From contig NZ_QFRW01000313.1 in NCBI RefSeq assembly GCF_003265355.1, forward strand, positions 1-32,908: a stretch of DNA of 32,908 bases, read 5' to 3'. The stretch comes from Glycomyces dulcitolivorans (GTDB lineage Bacteria > Actinomycetota > Actinomycetes > Mycobacteriales > Micromonosporaceae). Under the pieces are notes generated by a model, which made no database searches, was not told the origin of the DNA, and saw only the letters and a list, made by a program, of their open reading frames with translations. Position numbers and translations under genes: made by a program. Shown piece after piece: positions 1 through 7,817 of the stretch (the stretch's first letter is position 1; each line of letters starts with the position of its first letter).

Positions 1-371
1 GCCTCGACGGCCTCGCGGCGGCGCACCTCGCGCAGGGCCTGCGTGGCGGGCCAGCGGCGGCGCGTGATCGGGCCGAGGACGGTCCGTCGCCACCAGCCGG
101 AGGCCCCGCTCAGGGGCCCGCGGCCGACGCGGCGCAGGATCGCGAGGGGGATGCGGCGCAGGAAGACCGCGACGAACGCCGGCTCGGGGGCGCGGACCTC
201 GGACGCGCCGGTCCACGTGACCTCGACGCGCTCGTCGAGCGGGGTCAGCTCCCAGTCGGGGTCCTCCTCGGCGAGGAGGAGGACGCGGTGCCCGGCGTCG
301 GCCGCGGCGCGCGTCTCGGTCGCGAGCGCCTGGCGCCAGGCGCTCCTGGGCGCGACGAACAGGACGTTCAC
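1..371 (-). CDS. Half-GT-B-like protein, 3' part outside window
   Basis: The visible 123 residues start at a GTG (371-369) that overlaps the stop of the upstream GT4 gene in a GTGA, so translation is probably coupled. The N-terminus (NVLFVAP, then a helix ending ADAGHRVLLLAEE) looks like the first beta-alpha-beta unit of a GT-B Rossmann domain and is followed by an Arg-rich stretch. It is a clear paralogue of the 178-residue protein at 5182-5718: both share NVLFVAP, the TETR-AADAGHRVLL segment and the LRRVGRGP segment, and both directly follow a GT4 gene. By that comparison it should be only a half-size glycosyltransferase, but its C-terminus lies beyond base 1. No catalytic function can be assigned. 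The paralogy is seen directly; the GT-B relationship is inference. Confidence 0.75.
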   Translation of the reverse strand, partial: MNVLFVAPRSAWRQALATETRAAADAGHRVLLLAEEDPDWELTPLDERVEVTWTGASEVRAPEPAFVAVFLRRIPLAILRRVGRGPLSGASGWWRRTVLGPITRRRWPATQALREVRRREAVE

Positions 372-1573
372 CGGTTCACCTCCCGGTCCCAGACCTCGAA
401 GTGGCGTTCGGCCACGGTCTCGTAGGAGTACTTGGCGCGCAGGTGCTCCCGCGCGGCGGCCACGTCGGTCCCCTCGGGGTACCGCTCGCGCAGTTCCTTG
501 TACGCGTTGACGAGGACCTCGGGGTCGTCGTCGACGTCGTAGAGGCTCCCGGCGGCGTCCTCGATGCCGCGCAGCACCTGGTCGGAGCCGCCGCAGCGGC
601 TCACCAGGACCGGGGTCCCGGCGGCGAGGGCCTCGACCACGACGACGCCGAACGTCTCGTGGCGGCTGGTGTGGACGAACAGGTCGTGCGAGGCCATGAG
701 GCCCGGGACCTCGGCGGGGTCGACCGACCCGAGGAACTCGACCGAGTCCGCGACGCCGAGTTCGCCGGCGAGGGCCTCCAGGGTCGCGCGCAGCTTCCCG
801 TCCCCCGCGAGCGTCAACGTCAGGCCCGGGTCCTCCTCGCAGCAGCGGCGGAACGCCTCCAGCAGGTAGTCGATCCGCTTGCGCTCGTTCAGGGCTGCGA
901 CCGACAACCAGCGGCGAAGCTGAGTCGGGGCCGACTCGCGCGGGGTCCCGAAGTCGATCGGGTTCGCGATGTATTCGAGTTTCCCTGCGTGGTGCGGGAA
1001 CTCGGCGGAGATCAGCTCGTGGAGCGGTTCGCCGACGACGAAGAACCCGTCGGCGCGCTCCAGGACCTCCTCGTAGCGGGCACGGGCCGCGGGCTGCTCC
1101 AGCAGCTGCGCGAGGAACGACGAGTGCTCGGTCATGTAGACGCGAGCGCCGGGCGCGGCATTCTCCAAAGCGGCCCAGCCGCCGGTGATCGGGACGTGCG
1201 CGTGGACGATCGGCGCCTTGAGCGGCGCGCCGCCGAGGAAGGTCCGCAGCCAGCGCGCGGACGCGTCGGAGTGGGTGATCCACTCGGGGTCGCGCGGCGT
1301 GAGGGTCGGGACCCGGTGCAGGACCGCGCCCCCGGCCGTGGCGAGCGGCGCGTCGGAGCGGGCGAGCAGGCGCGCGTGGAGGTCGAGGACCGCCGGGTTC
1401 GCGTCGAGCGCCTCGCCGACGGCGCCGACCGGCCAGCTCTTCAGGTGGTACACCTCCAGGTCCGCGCAGCCCCCGGAGACGGCCTCCACCTGGGCCCGCA
1501 CGAAGGCCCCCGCGTAGGTGACCTGCGGGTCCGGGTACCAGGGCGTCACCACCGCGACGTGCCGGTCTTTCAC
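368..1573 (-). CDS. GT4-type glycosyltransferase, 401 aa
   Basis: Predicted retaining GT-B enzyme of family GT4, cytosolic or membrane-peripheral, adding a sugar to a surface polymer or glycoconjugate. The N-terminal domain opens with HVAVVTPWYPD and a glycine-containing loop (YAGAFV) and contains the HAHVPI segment. The C-terminal domain has the RKRIDYLLEAF segment and the nucleotide-sugar signature HETFGVVVVEALAAGTPV, with the E-x7-E pattern of GT4. The start chosen is GTG 1573 because AAGGAAG lies five bases upstream; GTG 1591 and GTG 1579 are in-frame alternatives. It lies 14 nt after the GT gene at 1588-3069 and overlaps the next gene by GTGA. It is a close paralogue of 5715-6935. Donor and acceptor are unknown. 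Confidence 0.9.
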   Translation of the reverse strand: MKDRHVAVVTPWYPDPQVTYAGAFVRAQVEAVSGGCADLEVYHLKSWPVGAVGEALDANPAVLDLHARLLARSDAPLATAGGAVLHRVPTLTPRDPEWITHSDASARWLRTFLGGAPLKAPIVHAHVPITGGWAALENAAPGARVYMTEHSSFLAQLLEQPAARARYEEVLERADGFFVVGEPLHELISAEFPHHAGKLEYIANPIDFGTPRESAPTQLRRWLSVAALNERKRIDYLLEAFRRCCEEDPGLTLTLAGDGKLRATLEALAGELGVADSVEFLGSVDPAEVPGLMASHDLFVHTSRHETFGVVVVEALAAGTPVLVSRCGGSDQVLRGIEDAAGSLYDVDDDPEVLVNAYKELRERYPEGTDVAAAREHLRAKYSYETVAERHFEVWDREVNR

Positions 1574-1587
1574 TGCCACTTCCTTTC

Positions 1588-3069
1588 TCACGTGCCGAGG
1601 ACGCGCGCGTAGAGGTCGGTGAGCCGCTTCGCCTGGGAGTCCCAGGTCCACTCGTCGAGGGGGACCCGCTCGGCGTAGGCCTTGCGGTACGTCTCGGGCT
1701 CGTCGAGCACGCTCCGGACGGCGCGCGTGAAGTCGGCGGTGTCCTCGGCGGTGAAGACCTCGCCCTGCCCGGTGCGGTGCACCAGCGCCGACATGGTCTT
1801 CACGTCGGAGACGACGACGGGGATGCGCGCGTGGGAGTACTCGAAGAACTTGGTGATGAGGGAGATCTCGTGGTTGCCCCAGTGGTGGATGGGGATGACG
1901 CCGAGGTCGGCCTCGGCGAGGAAGGGGACGACCTGGCGGTGCGGCACGTACGAGAGGACGTGGACGCGGTCGGCGACGCCGAGTTCGGCGGCGCGCTCCT
2001 GGGTGCGCTTGACGTAGCGCCACTGCGGGTAGGACACGATGAACGCGGCGTGGACGCCCGGCAGCGCGGGGAGCGCCTCGACGAGGATGTGCAGGCCGCG
2101 CTGTTCAAGGGGCGCACCGCTGTAGACCATGAGGGGCGTCTCGGGCCCGATGCCGCAGCGTTCCCGCAGGCCCGGTTCCGGTTGTTCAACGGTGCCGCCG
2201 GTGTCGGGGACGTTCATGACGATCTCGGGCAGTTCGGGAAGCTTGTGGCGCTCTTTCAGCAGGTCGGCGAGCGTCTCGGAGACGGTGACGACGGCGTCGG
2301 CGTGCGGCGCGAACTCGCGTTCGTGGCCGAGCTGGGCGTCCTTCCACCACGGGTGGTTCTTCCAGGCCTTCATGCCGGGCAGGTACTCGTGGGCGTCCCA
2401 TACGAGCTTCACGGTGCGGCCCTTGGCGTTCGCGCGCAGTTTCGCGCGGGCGCCGACGCCGAGCATCTGGAAGTCGTTGGCGTGGATGAGATCCGGTTCG
2501 AGCTCGTCGACGACGGGCCCGAAGGACAGCTCCAGGTCCCACAGGGCCGGGTCGAGGCGCCGCCAGGCGCGGTCGCCCATGGTCGCCTTCCAGAACGACG
2601 CGGCGAGCCGGTCGACACCGCTCTTGGCGGCGGCCCGGTCGGCTTCGAGTCTCCGGGTCGCCTTGCGGCGCAGGCCGGTCCAGCCCCAGAACGCCCGGTA
2701 CGCGGCCTCGCGGGGAGCCAGCGAAAACGCGGACGCACCGGAGGCGCGGGCGGTGTCGAGGTCGGCGCGCCAGGCCTTGGCCTGCCGCTGCCGGTAGGCC
2801 GCGACGGGCCCGGGCGGGTAGGCGAGCGGGGAGCGCAGCCAGCCGCGGCGGGCCTCGTGGCGGCGGCGGTCGAAGACGCGGTTGACGGGGACGAGCCGCA
2901 CGGTGGCGCCGCCGAGGGCCCACTCCTCGGCCTTCCCGGAAGTGGACGCACCGAGGAGGAAGACCTCGTAGCCGGCCGCAGCGGCCGACTCGGCCTCCTT
3001 CTGCACGCGCGAATCGCCGGTGACGCCGTTCTGCACCAGCATCACGATCCGCAGGGGGTGCTCCGCCAT
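1588..3069 (-). CDS. GT4-like glycosyltransferase with Arg-rich insert, 493 aa
   Basis: Predicted GT-B glycosyltransferase. ATG 3069 is preceded by GGAGGAACG, a strong ribosome binding site, so the open frame upstream of it is not used. The N-terminal Rossmann unit reads IVMLVQNGVTGDSRVQKEA. An Arg/Trp-rich stretch of roughly 130 residues (about 60-190) then separates it from PDLIHANDFQMLG and WDAHEY. The C-terminal domain has the conserved SGAPLEQRGLHILVEALP region and ISLITKFFEYSHARIPVVVSD, which carries the nucleotide-binding glutamate region. It is longer than most GT4 enzymes because of the insert, which resembles the basic stretches of the nearby half-GT proteins. It is the first gene of an operon that continues through 368-1573 off the left edge. 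Substrate unknown. Confidence 0.85.
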   Translation of the reverse strand: MAEHPLRIVMLVQNGVTGDSRVQKEAESAAAAGYEVFLLGASTSGKAEEWALGGATVRLVPVNRVFDRRRHEARRGWLRSPLAYPPGPVAAYRQRQAKAWRADLDTARASGASAFSLAPREAAYRAFWGWTGLRRKATRRLEADRAAAKSGVDRLAASFWKATMGDRAWRRLDPALWDLELSFGPVVDELEPDLIHANDFQMLGVGARAKLRANAKGRTVKLVWDAHEYLPGMKAWKNHPWWKDAQLGHEREFAPHADAVVTVSETLADLLKERHKLPELPEIVMNVPDTGGTVEQPEPGLRERCGIGPETPLMVYSGAPLEQRGLHILVEALPALPGVHAAFIVSYPQWRYVKRTQERAAELGVADRVHVLSYVPHRQVVPFLAEADLGVIPIHHWGNHEISLITKFFEYSHARIPVVVSDVKTMSALVHRTGQGEVFTAEDTADFTRAVRSVLDEPETYRKAYAERVPLDEWTWDSQAKRLTDLYARVLGT

Positions 3070-3084
3070 CGTTCCTCCGAGTTC

Positions 3085-3131
3085 ACCGTACGACAGCCGG
3101 GCAATCGAGGGTTCCCGGCGGGCACATCGTA
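3085..3131 (-). promoter_or_regulatory. Candidate promoter boxes of the 3069 operon
   Basis: In the 147-nt gap between the genes at 3217 and 3069, two minus-strand boxes fit the actinobacterial -10 pattern TANNNT: TACGAT (3131-3126) and TACGGT (3090-3085). They would give leaders of roughly 50 nt or 10 nt. I see no convincing -35 box for either. The gap and the new strong ribosome binding site suggest a separate transcription unit. Confidence 0.3.
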
Positions 3132-3216
3132 CGAGACGAACTGCGTCACCTGGCGTTTCCCTAACGTTGGGCACCCCGCGCCGAAGTGTTCAGCCGCTGT
3201 TTCCCGGAGGCGGCGG

Positions 3217-3867
3217 TCAGATCCGGGTGTACGGGTCCCTGACCTCGGGCACCTCGGTCGGGCCGGTGACGGGGAGGTCCTCGTGGCGGGTCTTGTCGAG
3301 CAGCCGCGTCACTTCGAGTTCGGGGAACCGGTTGGCGAGCATCCATCCGAAGGGGACGGCGGCCTCGTCGACGATGAAGACGCGGTCGGCGCGGGCCAGG
3401 TCGAGGGCGTCGAGGCGGCGGGCCGCGATGCGGCGCATCGCCTGCGGGCGCAGCGGCCGGTACACGGGCCAGAACACCCACGTGCGGAGCTTCCCGGCGG
3501 CCTTGCGGTGGATGCGGCGGGCGCGTCCGGCGGCCCGTCCCGCCTTGCCGGGCAGGCGGTTCTCCAGGCGCTTGAGGACGGCGCGCGGGGCGCGCTCGAC
3601 GACCATGAGGTAGAGCCACACGCCGGGCTGGCGGTTCTCGCGCCGGCCGATGCTGAGGACCTTCGCGCGGCCGTCGACCTTCTCGGCCTTGCGCCAGCCG
3701 GGCCCGTTGGCGACGAGCACGGTGACCTCGACGCCCCTCGGGGCAACCTCGGCGAGGTACTCGTTGAGGCGCGGCAGGACGCCCTTCTTGAAGACGACGG
3801 CGACCTCGCGGCGGGTGGCGGTCGCTTCGCGCTCGGCAGTGCCCACAGCGCTGCGCTTGGTGTCCAC
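3217..3867 (-). CDS. Half-size GT-B-like protein, 216 aa, function unknown
   Basis: Starts at GTG 3867, 2 nt after the stop of the upstream GT gene, with GGAAGG about seven bases before it. It opens with a basic stretch and a first beta-strand/helix unit (VAVVFKKGVLPRLNEYLAEVAP, then VEVTVLVA), has a long Lys/Arg-rich middle (about 85-150), then ADRVFIVDEAAVPFGWMLANRF. That last piece is laid out like the end of a GT-B N-terminal domain and like PDWVVLHEPLAVEAVAGFL in the 178-residue neighbour. It has no C-terminal donor-binding domain and is about half the length of a glycosyltransferase. It is last in the operon 6935-3217. No catalytic residues are recognised. It could be a scaffold or membrane adaptor for its neighbours, or a relic; this is inference. 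Confidence 0.7.
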   Translation of the reverse strand: MDTKRSAVGTAEREATATRREVAVVFKKGVLPRLNEYLAEVAPRGVEVTVLVANGPGWRKAEKVDGRAKVLSIGRRENRQPGVWLYLMVVERAPRAVLKRLENRLPGKAGRAAGRARRIHRKAAGKLRTWVFWPVYRPLRPQAMRRIAARRLDALDLARADRVFIVDEAAVPFGWMLANRFPELEVTRLLDKTRHEDLPVTGPTEVPEVRDPYTRI

Positions 3868-3869
3868 GG

Positions 3870-5189
3870 TCAGCCCTTCCGCTTCGCGACGAGGTCGCGG
3901 GACCACTGCTCGAACGGTTCGAGCGCGGCGTACCTGGTGAACGACTGGGCGTAGGCCCGCGCCCGCGCGGCCGTGTCGGGGTCGGCCTTGCGGGCCGCGT
4001 CCCCGGCGTCGGCCATCGCGGCCGCCACGTGCGCGGGGTCGAGGCTCTCGGGCTCGAACCACAGCGGGTACCCGCGGAGCAGTTCCTCTGCGGCGCAGCC
4101 TTTCTCGTGCACGGAGACGATCGGCTTGCCGGTCGCCATGTACTCGAAGACCTTGCCGGTGGTCACATATTTCGAGCCGCCGGTCATGAACACGAGGACG
4201 TCGCTCGCGGCGTACGCGGTCGCGATGGCGGGCTTGGGGACCGGGCCGCGAACCGTGACGCCCGGGAGCTCCTCGTCGAGCCCGAGCTGGGCCCGCAGCT
4301 CGCCCTCGGTCTTCGCGAAGAACCCGATGTGGCCGTAGAAGTCCAGCTGGGCGCCCGCGTGGGCGCCGCGCTCGGTCATGATCCGGTACCCCTCCAGGAG
4401 CGAGCCGATGGGCTGCACGTGGGTGAGGGTGCCGACGAACGAGAACGACAGCGGCCGGTTCTCGTCGACCGTCGGCGGGTCGTCGGAGACGACGTCGGGG
4501 TCCCAGCCGTTGAGGACGACCTGCATCCGGTCGGCGGCCTCGGGGTACTTGCGGGCGTGCCACACGCGCAGCGCGTCGTTGACGTGCAGCGACGCGGCGG
4601 CCGAGCCGAGGATGCGCTTCTCCCACTTCCACGCCGGGTGCTCGGGCGGGAACATGTCGGCGTTCTCGAACTGGTCGAGCGTCCACGCGTCGCGGTAGTC
4701 CACGACGAACGGGCGGCGCATGAGCTTCGAGAGCGCCCACGCGGACCCGAAGGACGCGAACGGGTTCCCGGTCGCGACGATCAGGTCGAACGGCTGCCTG
4801 CGGTGCCGCTTGAGGCCCTCGCGGAGGGCATTGGCGCCCCAGCCCTGGTACTTGTCGGGGAAGACGTGGTCCTGCTTCCAGTTGAACCAGTTGCGGGCCG
4901 CCGCGGGGAAGTTCCCGCGGAAGCGCCCGTACCGGCGCACGTCGGTCTCCCACCGGAAGTAGTCCATCTCGACCTCGGCGACCTCGATGCGCGGGTCGAC
5001 GGTGGCGGTCATGGCGTCGTCGCGGGCCCCGGTGATCTCGTCGAAGAACCGGTCCGGGCCGCGCAGCACGGTCACGTCCCAGCCCTGCTCGACGAAGTAG
5101 TTCGCGGTCGCGCGGGCGCGGAAGACCCCGCTGGCGCGCGAAGGGGGAAAGAAGAACGCCAGGTACAGCAGGCGCGGTCGCTCAGCCAT
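3870..5189 (-). CDS. GT4-type glycosyltransferase, 439 aa
   Basis: Predicted GT-B enzyme. ATG 5189 lies inside the end of the upstream 178-residue gene (8-nt overlap), so the two are translationally coupled. The N-terminus reads PRLLYLAFFFPPSRASGVFRA, the usual start of one GT4 group. It is followed by DLIVATGNPFASFGSAWAL, VVDYRDAW and, in the C-terminal domain, FSFVGTLTHVQPIGSLLEGY, ASDVLVFMTGG and GKVFEYMATGKPIVSV. The last carries the conserved Glu of the donor site. It sits in the middle of the operon 6935-3217. The YRDAW segment is typical of GT4 enzymes acting in polysaccharide or wall-polymer assembly. The sugar transferred cannot be told from sequence. Confidence 0.9.
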   Translation of the reverse strand: MAERPRLLYLAFFFPPSRASGVFRARATANYFVEQGWDVTVLRGPDRFFDEITGARDDAMTATVDPRIEVAEVEMDYFRWETDVRRYGRFRGNFPAAARNWFNWKQDHVFPDKYQGWGANALREGLKRHRRQPFDLIVATGNPFASFGSAWALSKLMRRPFVVDYRDAWTLDQFENADMFPPEHPAWKWEKRILGSAAASLHVNDALRVWHARKYPEAADRMQVVLNGWDPDVVSDDPPTVDENRPLSFSFVGTLTHVQPIGSLLEGYRIMTERGAHAGAQLDFYGHIGFFAKTEGELRAQLGLDEELPGVTVRGPVPKPAIATAYAASDVLVFMTGGSKYVTTGKVFEYMATGKPIVSVHEKGCAAEELLRGYPLWFEPESLDPAHVAAAMADAGDAARKADPDTAARARAYAQSFTRYAALEPFEQWSRDLVAKRKG

Positions 5190-5718
5190 CGGTCTCGTCC
5201 CACAGTTCTTCGAAGGCGTACGTGGTGCGCAGCGCGGGGCGCTCGGCGATGAGCGCGGGCAGGAAACCGGCGACGGCCTCGACGGCGAGCGGCTCGTGGA
5301 GCACGACCCAGTCGGGGGCCCAGCCCTGGACCTGCTCGCGGACGACCGCGTCACGGCGGTCGCGGCGCAGGCGCTGCGTGCGGGTCTTCTTGTCGGCGTC
5401 GAGCCCGGCGATGACCGTGGCGCGATAGTTCTTCGCGGCCTTGCGGGCGCGCTTGCGGAAGGGTCCGCGGCCGACGCGGCGCAGGAGCCCGAGCGGGACC
5501 TTCCGGCGGAAGAACCGGGTGGTCGCCGGCTCGGTGTAGCTCAGCTTCGAGGAGCCGATCCAGTGCGTCTCGACGCGGCCGTCGAGGTCGTGCCCGGCGA
5601 GCTTCGCCTGGGACTCGGCGACCAGGAGGACCCGGTGCCCGGCGTCGGCGGCGCGGCGCGTCTCGGTGGCGAGGGCCTTGGCCCGGGCGCCCGAAGGCGC
5701 CACGAACAGGACGTTCAT
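5182..5718 (-). CDS. Half-GT-B-like protein, 178 aa, function unknown
   Basis: Starts at ATG 5718, overlapping the stop of the GT4 gene upstream by ATGA, and ends overlapping the next GT4 gene by 8 nt. It therefore lies locked between two full glycosyltransferases. The sequence shows a single Rossmann-like unit: NVLFVAPSGARAKALATETR, then GHRVLLVAES, a strongly basic middle (about 70-115) and WAPDWVVLHEPLAVEAVAGFLPAL. This matches only the N-terminal half of a GT-B fold. There is no donor-binding half and no signal peptide. The basic region could bind acidic phospholipid headgroups or nucleic acid, but membrane association is only a guess. The paralogue at 1-371 sits in the same position after a paralogous GT4, so the pair moved or duplicated together. 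Confidence 0.8.
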   Translation of the reverse strand: MNVLFVAPSGARAKALATETRRAADAGHRVLLVAESQAKLAGHDLDGRVETHWIGSSKLSYTEPATTRFFRRKVPLGLLRRVGRGPFRKRARKAAKNYRATVIAGLDADKKTRTQRLRRDRRDAVVREQVQGWAPDWVVLHEPLAVEAVAGFLPALIAERPALRTTYAFEELWDETDG

Positions 5719-6935
5719 CGCTCGGCTCCGTTCTCTCCGAACCAGATCCGGTGGTGCTGCGCGCCGATGGCCTCATAACCGTACTTCGATTCGAGGTGCC
5801 CGCGGGCGTGTTCGAGGTCGGTCTTCGACGGGTAGCGCTCGCGCAGGAGCCGGTAGCCGTCGACGAGCGCCTGCGGGTCGTCCACGACGTCGATCATGAC
5901 GCCCGCGGCGTCCTCGATGCCGTCGAGCACCAGCTCGGGCCCGCCGCAGCGGGTGATGAGCACCGGGATGCCCGCGGCGAGGGCCTCGACGGCGACCACG
6001 CCGAACGTCTCGAAGGCGCTCGGGTGGACGAGCAGGTCGTGCGCGGCCATGATCCCGGGGACCTCGGACGGCTGGACGATCCCCAGGAACGTCACCGCCT
6101 CCCGGACCCCCAGTTCGTCGACGAGGGCTTCGATCTCGGGGCGCAGGACGCCGTCGCCGGCGAGCGTCAGCTGGAGGGACGGGTCCTCGGCGCGGCAGGC
6201 CGCGAACGCGCGCAGCAGGTGGTCGTGGCGCTTCCCGGCCTTGAACGACGCGACCGACAGCCAGCGGCGCAGCGCCGTCGGCGGCGCAGCGCGGCGGGAC
6301 CCGAAGTCGATCGGGTTGGCGATGTACCGGATCTTGCCGGCGTGGTGCGGGAACGTCCCGGCGACGACGTCGTGGAGGACGTCGCCGACGACGAAGAACC
6401 CGGCGAGCCGGTGGAGGATCTCGTCGTACATCGCGCGGGCGCGCGGCTGGCGGAGGATCTTCACCAGGAACGAGGCGTGCTCGGTCGCGTAGACGCGCGC
6501 GTCGGGCCGGCAGTTCTGGAGCGCGGCCCAGGCGCTGTAGATCGGGACGTGCGCGTGGATGACGGGCGCCTCGATCGGCTTCCCGCCGAGGGCCGCCTTC
6601 AGCCAGTGGGCGTGGTGCTCGGCGCGCTCGGCGAAGTCGCGCCACTTGGACTTCGGGAGGATCACCGGGACCCGCCACAGGCGCGCGCCCGCGACCGCCT
6701 TGACGGGCGGGACGGACCGGGGCAGCAGCCCGGCCTGGACGTCCCAGATGCGCTCGCGGCGCTCGGCGGAGGCGTTGACGATCCACTCGTCGGTGTGGAA
6801 CACGTCGAGCCGGTCGAGGCCGGGCGCGACGGCCGCGGCCATGTGCTCCACGAACGCCCCGGCGAACGGGATCTGGGCGTCGGGGTACCACGGCGTGAGC
6901 ACGGCCACGTGCCGGTCCTGGTCCTGGGTCACCAC
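5715..6935 (-). CDS. GT4-type glycosyltransferase, 406 aa
   Basis: First gene of the operon 6935-3217. The start is the first of two adjacent GTG codons (6935, 6932), with AGGA about five bases upstream; the open frame runs further up without a ribosome binding site. Domains match GT4: HVAVLTPWYPD, FAGAFVEHM, HAHVPIYSAW, ATEHASF in the N-terminal half, and SFKAGKRHDHLLRAFA, GDGVLRPEIEAL, HPSAFETFGVVAVEALAAGIPVLITRCGGPE in the C-terminal half. It is a clear paralogue of 368-1573 over the whole length. Each copy is followed by a half-GT-B gene. The conserved ERYPSK/ERYPEG ending suggests both copies do related reactions. Substrate not determinable. Confidence 0.9.
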   Translation of the reverse strand: MVTQDQDRHVAVLTPWYPDAQIPFAGAFVEHMAAAVAPGLDRLDVFHTDEWIVNASAERRERIWDVQAGLLPRSVPPVKAVAGARLWRVPVILPKSKWRDFAERAEHHAHWLKAALGGKPIEAPVIHAHVPIYSAWAALQNCRPDARVYATEHASFLVKILRQPRARAMYDEILHRLAGFFVVGDVLHDVVAGTFPHHAGKIRYIANPIDFGSRRAAPPTALRRWLSVASFKAGKRHDHLLRAFAACRAEDPSLQLTLAGDGVLRPEIEALVDELGVREAVTFLGIVQPSEVPGIMAAHDLLVHPSAFETFGVVAVEALAAGIPVLITRCGGPELVLDGIEDAAGVMIDVVDDPQALVDGYRLLRERYPSKTDLEHARGHLESKYGYEAIGAQHHRIWFGENGAER

Positions 6936-7170
6936 TGCTGTCCTGCGTCTCCTGTCCGGGCCGCGGCAGAGACGGGCTGGGGGCCGCGGCGGCACATAGG
7001 AGATTACATGAACTCCGCCTTATATTCGCATGTCGGCCCGGTTTCGCAAGGCTTGGGCACATCGTGCAACCTGGGCGCTCTCCCAAACGTGGACTCCCGC
7101 CGCGGCGGGCCCGCACAGGGCCGTCCGTATGATCGAGGCGCAGGTTCAACGGACGACGCGAAGGCGATCA
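6936..7170. promoter_or_regulatory. Divergent promoter region between GT operon and wbpD-like gene
   Basis: This 235-nt gap separates divergent genes and holds a locally AT-rich patch at about 6996-7032, out of character with its surroundings. On the plus strand TATGAT (7128-7133) is a fair -10 box about 37 nt before the wbpD-like ATG. On the minus strand TTGCGA followed 18 nt later by ATATAA is a weak candidate for the GT operon. No gene or RNA is recognised here. Confidence 0.4.
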
Positions 7171-7761
7171 ATGGCACACCGGATTCAACCGACGGCCCAG
7201 GTTCACGAGAGCGCCGCGATCGGCGACGGCACCAGCGTGTGGGAGCTCGCGCAGATCCGCGAGGACGCGTCCCTGGGCACCGGCTGCGTCATCGGGCGCG
7301 GGGCGTACATCGGCACCGGCGTGCAGATCGGCGACAACGTCAAGATCCAGAACTACGCCCTCGTGTACGAGCCCGCGCGGCTCGCCGACGGCGTGTTCAT
7401 CGGCCCCGCCGTGGTCCTCACCAACGACCACAACCCGCGCGCCGTGGGCGTCGACGGCGGCCGCAAGGGCGCCTCCGACTGGGAGGCCGTCGGCGTCGAC
7501 ATCGCCGAGGGCGCCTCGATCGGCGCGCGCGCCGTCTGCGTCGCCCCCGTCCGCATCGGCAGGTGGGCCATGGTCGCCGCGGGCGCCGTCGTCACCAAGG
7601 ACGTCCCCGACCACGCGCTCGTCATGGGCGTCCCCGCCCGCCGCGCCGGCTGGGTCGGGCGCTCCGGCGAGCGCCTCAAGGAGTCCGGCGACGGCCTGTG
7701 GGAGTGCCCCGCCACCGGCGAGCGCTACCGCGAGACGGCCGCGGGCCTCGAACTCGCCTGA
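7171..7761 (+). CDS. wbpD: UDP-2-acetamido-3-amino-glucuronate N-acetyltransferase-like (WbpD/WlbB family), 196 aa
   Basis: Left-handed beta-helix acetyltransferase. Hexapeptide repeats run from about residue 14 to 140 (IGDGTSVWELAQI, LGTGCVIGRGAYIGTGVQIGDNVKIQNYALVY, DGVFIGPAVVLTNDHNPRA). The FIGP-x6-TND-x2-PR segment is characteristic of WbpD/WlbB enzymes, which acetylate the 3-amino group of UDP-GlcNAc(3N)A. ATG 7171 is chosen because AAGG precedes it and the conserved fold begins there; earlier in-frame codons encode unrelated sequence. The extra C-terminal tail (about 45 residues, ending ECPATGERYRE) resembles a degenerate finger without enough Cys. It is convergent with the dehydrogenase gene at 7818 and shares a terminator with it. 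Pathway assignment rests on the WbpA, WbpB and WbpE homologues nearby. Confidence 0.85.
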   Translation: MAHRIQPTAQVHESAAIGDGTSVWELAQIREDASLGTGCVIGRGAYIGTGVQIGDNVKIQNYALVYEPARLADGVFIGPAVVLTNDHNPRAVGVDGGRKGASDWEAVGVDIAEGASIGARAVCVAPVRIGRWAMVAAGAVVTKDVPDHALVMGVPARRAGWVGRSGERLKESGDGLWECPATGERYRETAAGLELA

Positions 7762-7774
7762 GCGACAACACGAC

Positions 7775-7807
7775 AGCGCCCGCCCGGTCCATGACCGGGC
7801 GGGCGCT
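7775..7807. terminator. Bidirectional terminator between wbpD-like and wbpA-like genes
   Basis: A perfect 14-bp stem (arms 7775-7788 and 7794-7807, GC-rich GCGCCCGCCCGGT type) with a 5-nt loop lies between the convergent stop codons at 7761 and 7820. There is only a short T-rich stretch (TTCGTTC) on the plus side. Its position and symmetry fit termination of both transcripts. Confidence 0.8.
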
Positions 7808-7817
7808 TCGTTCGGCC

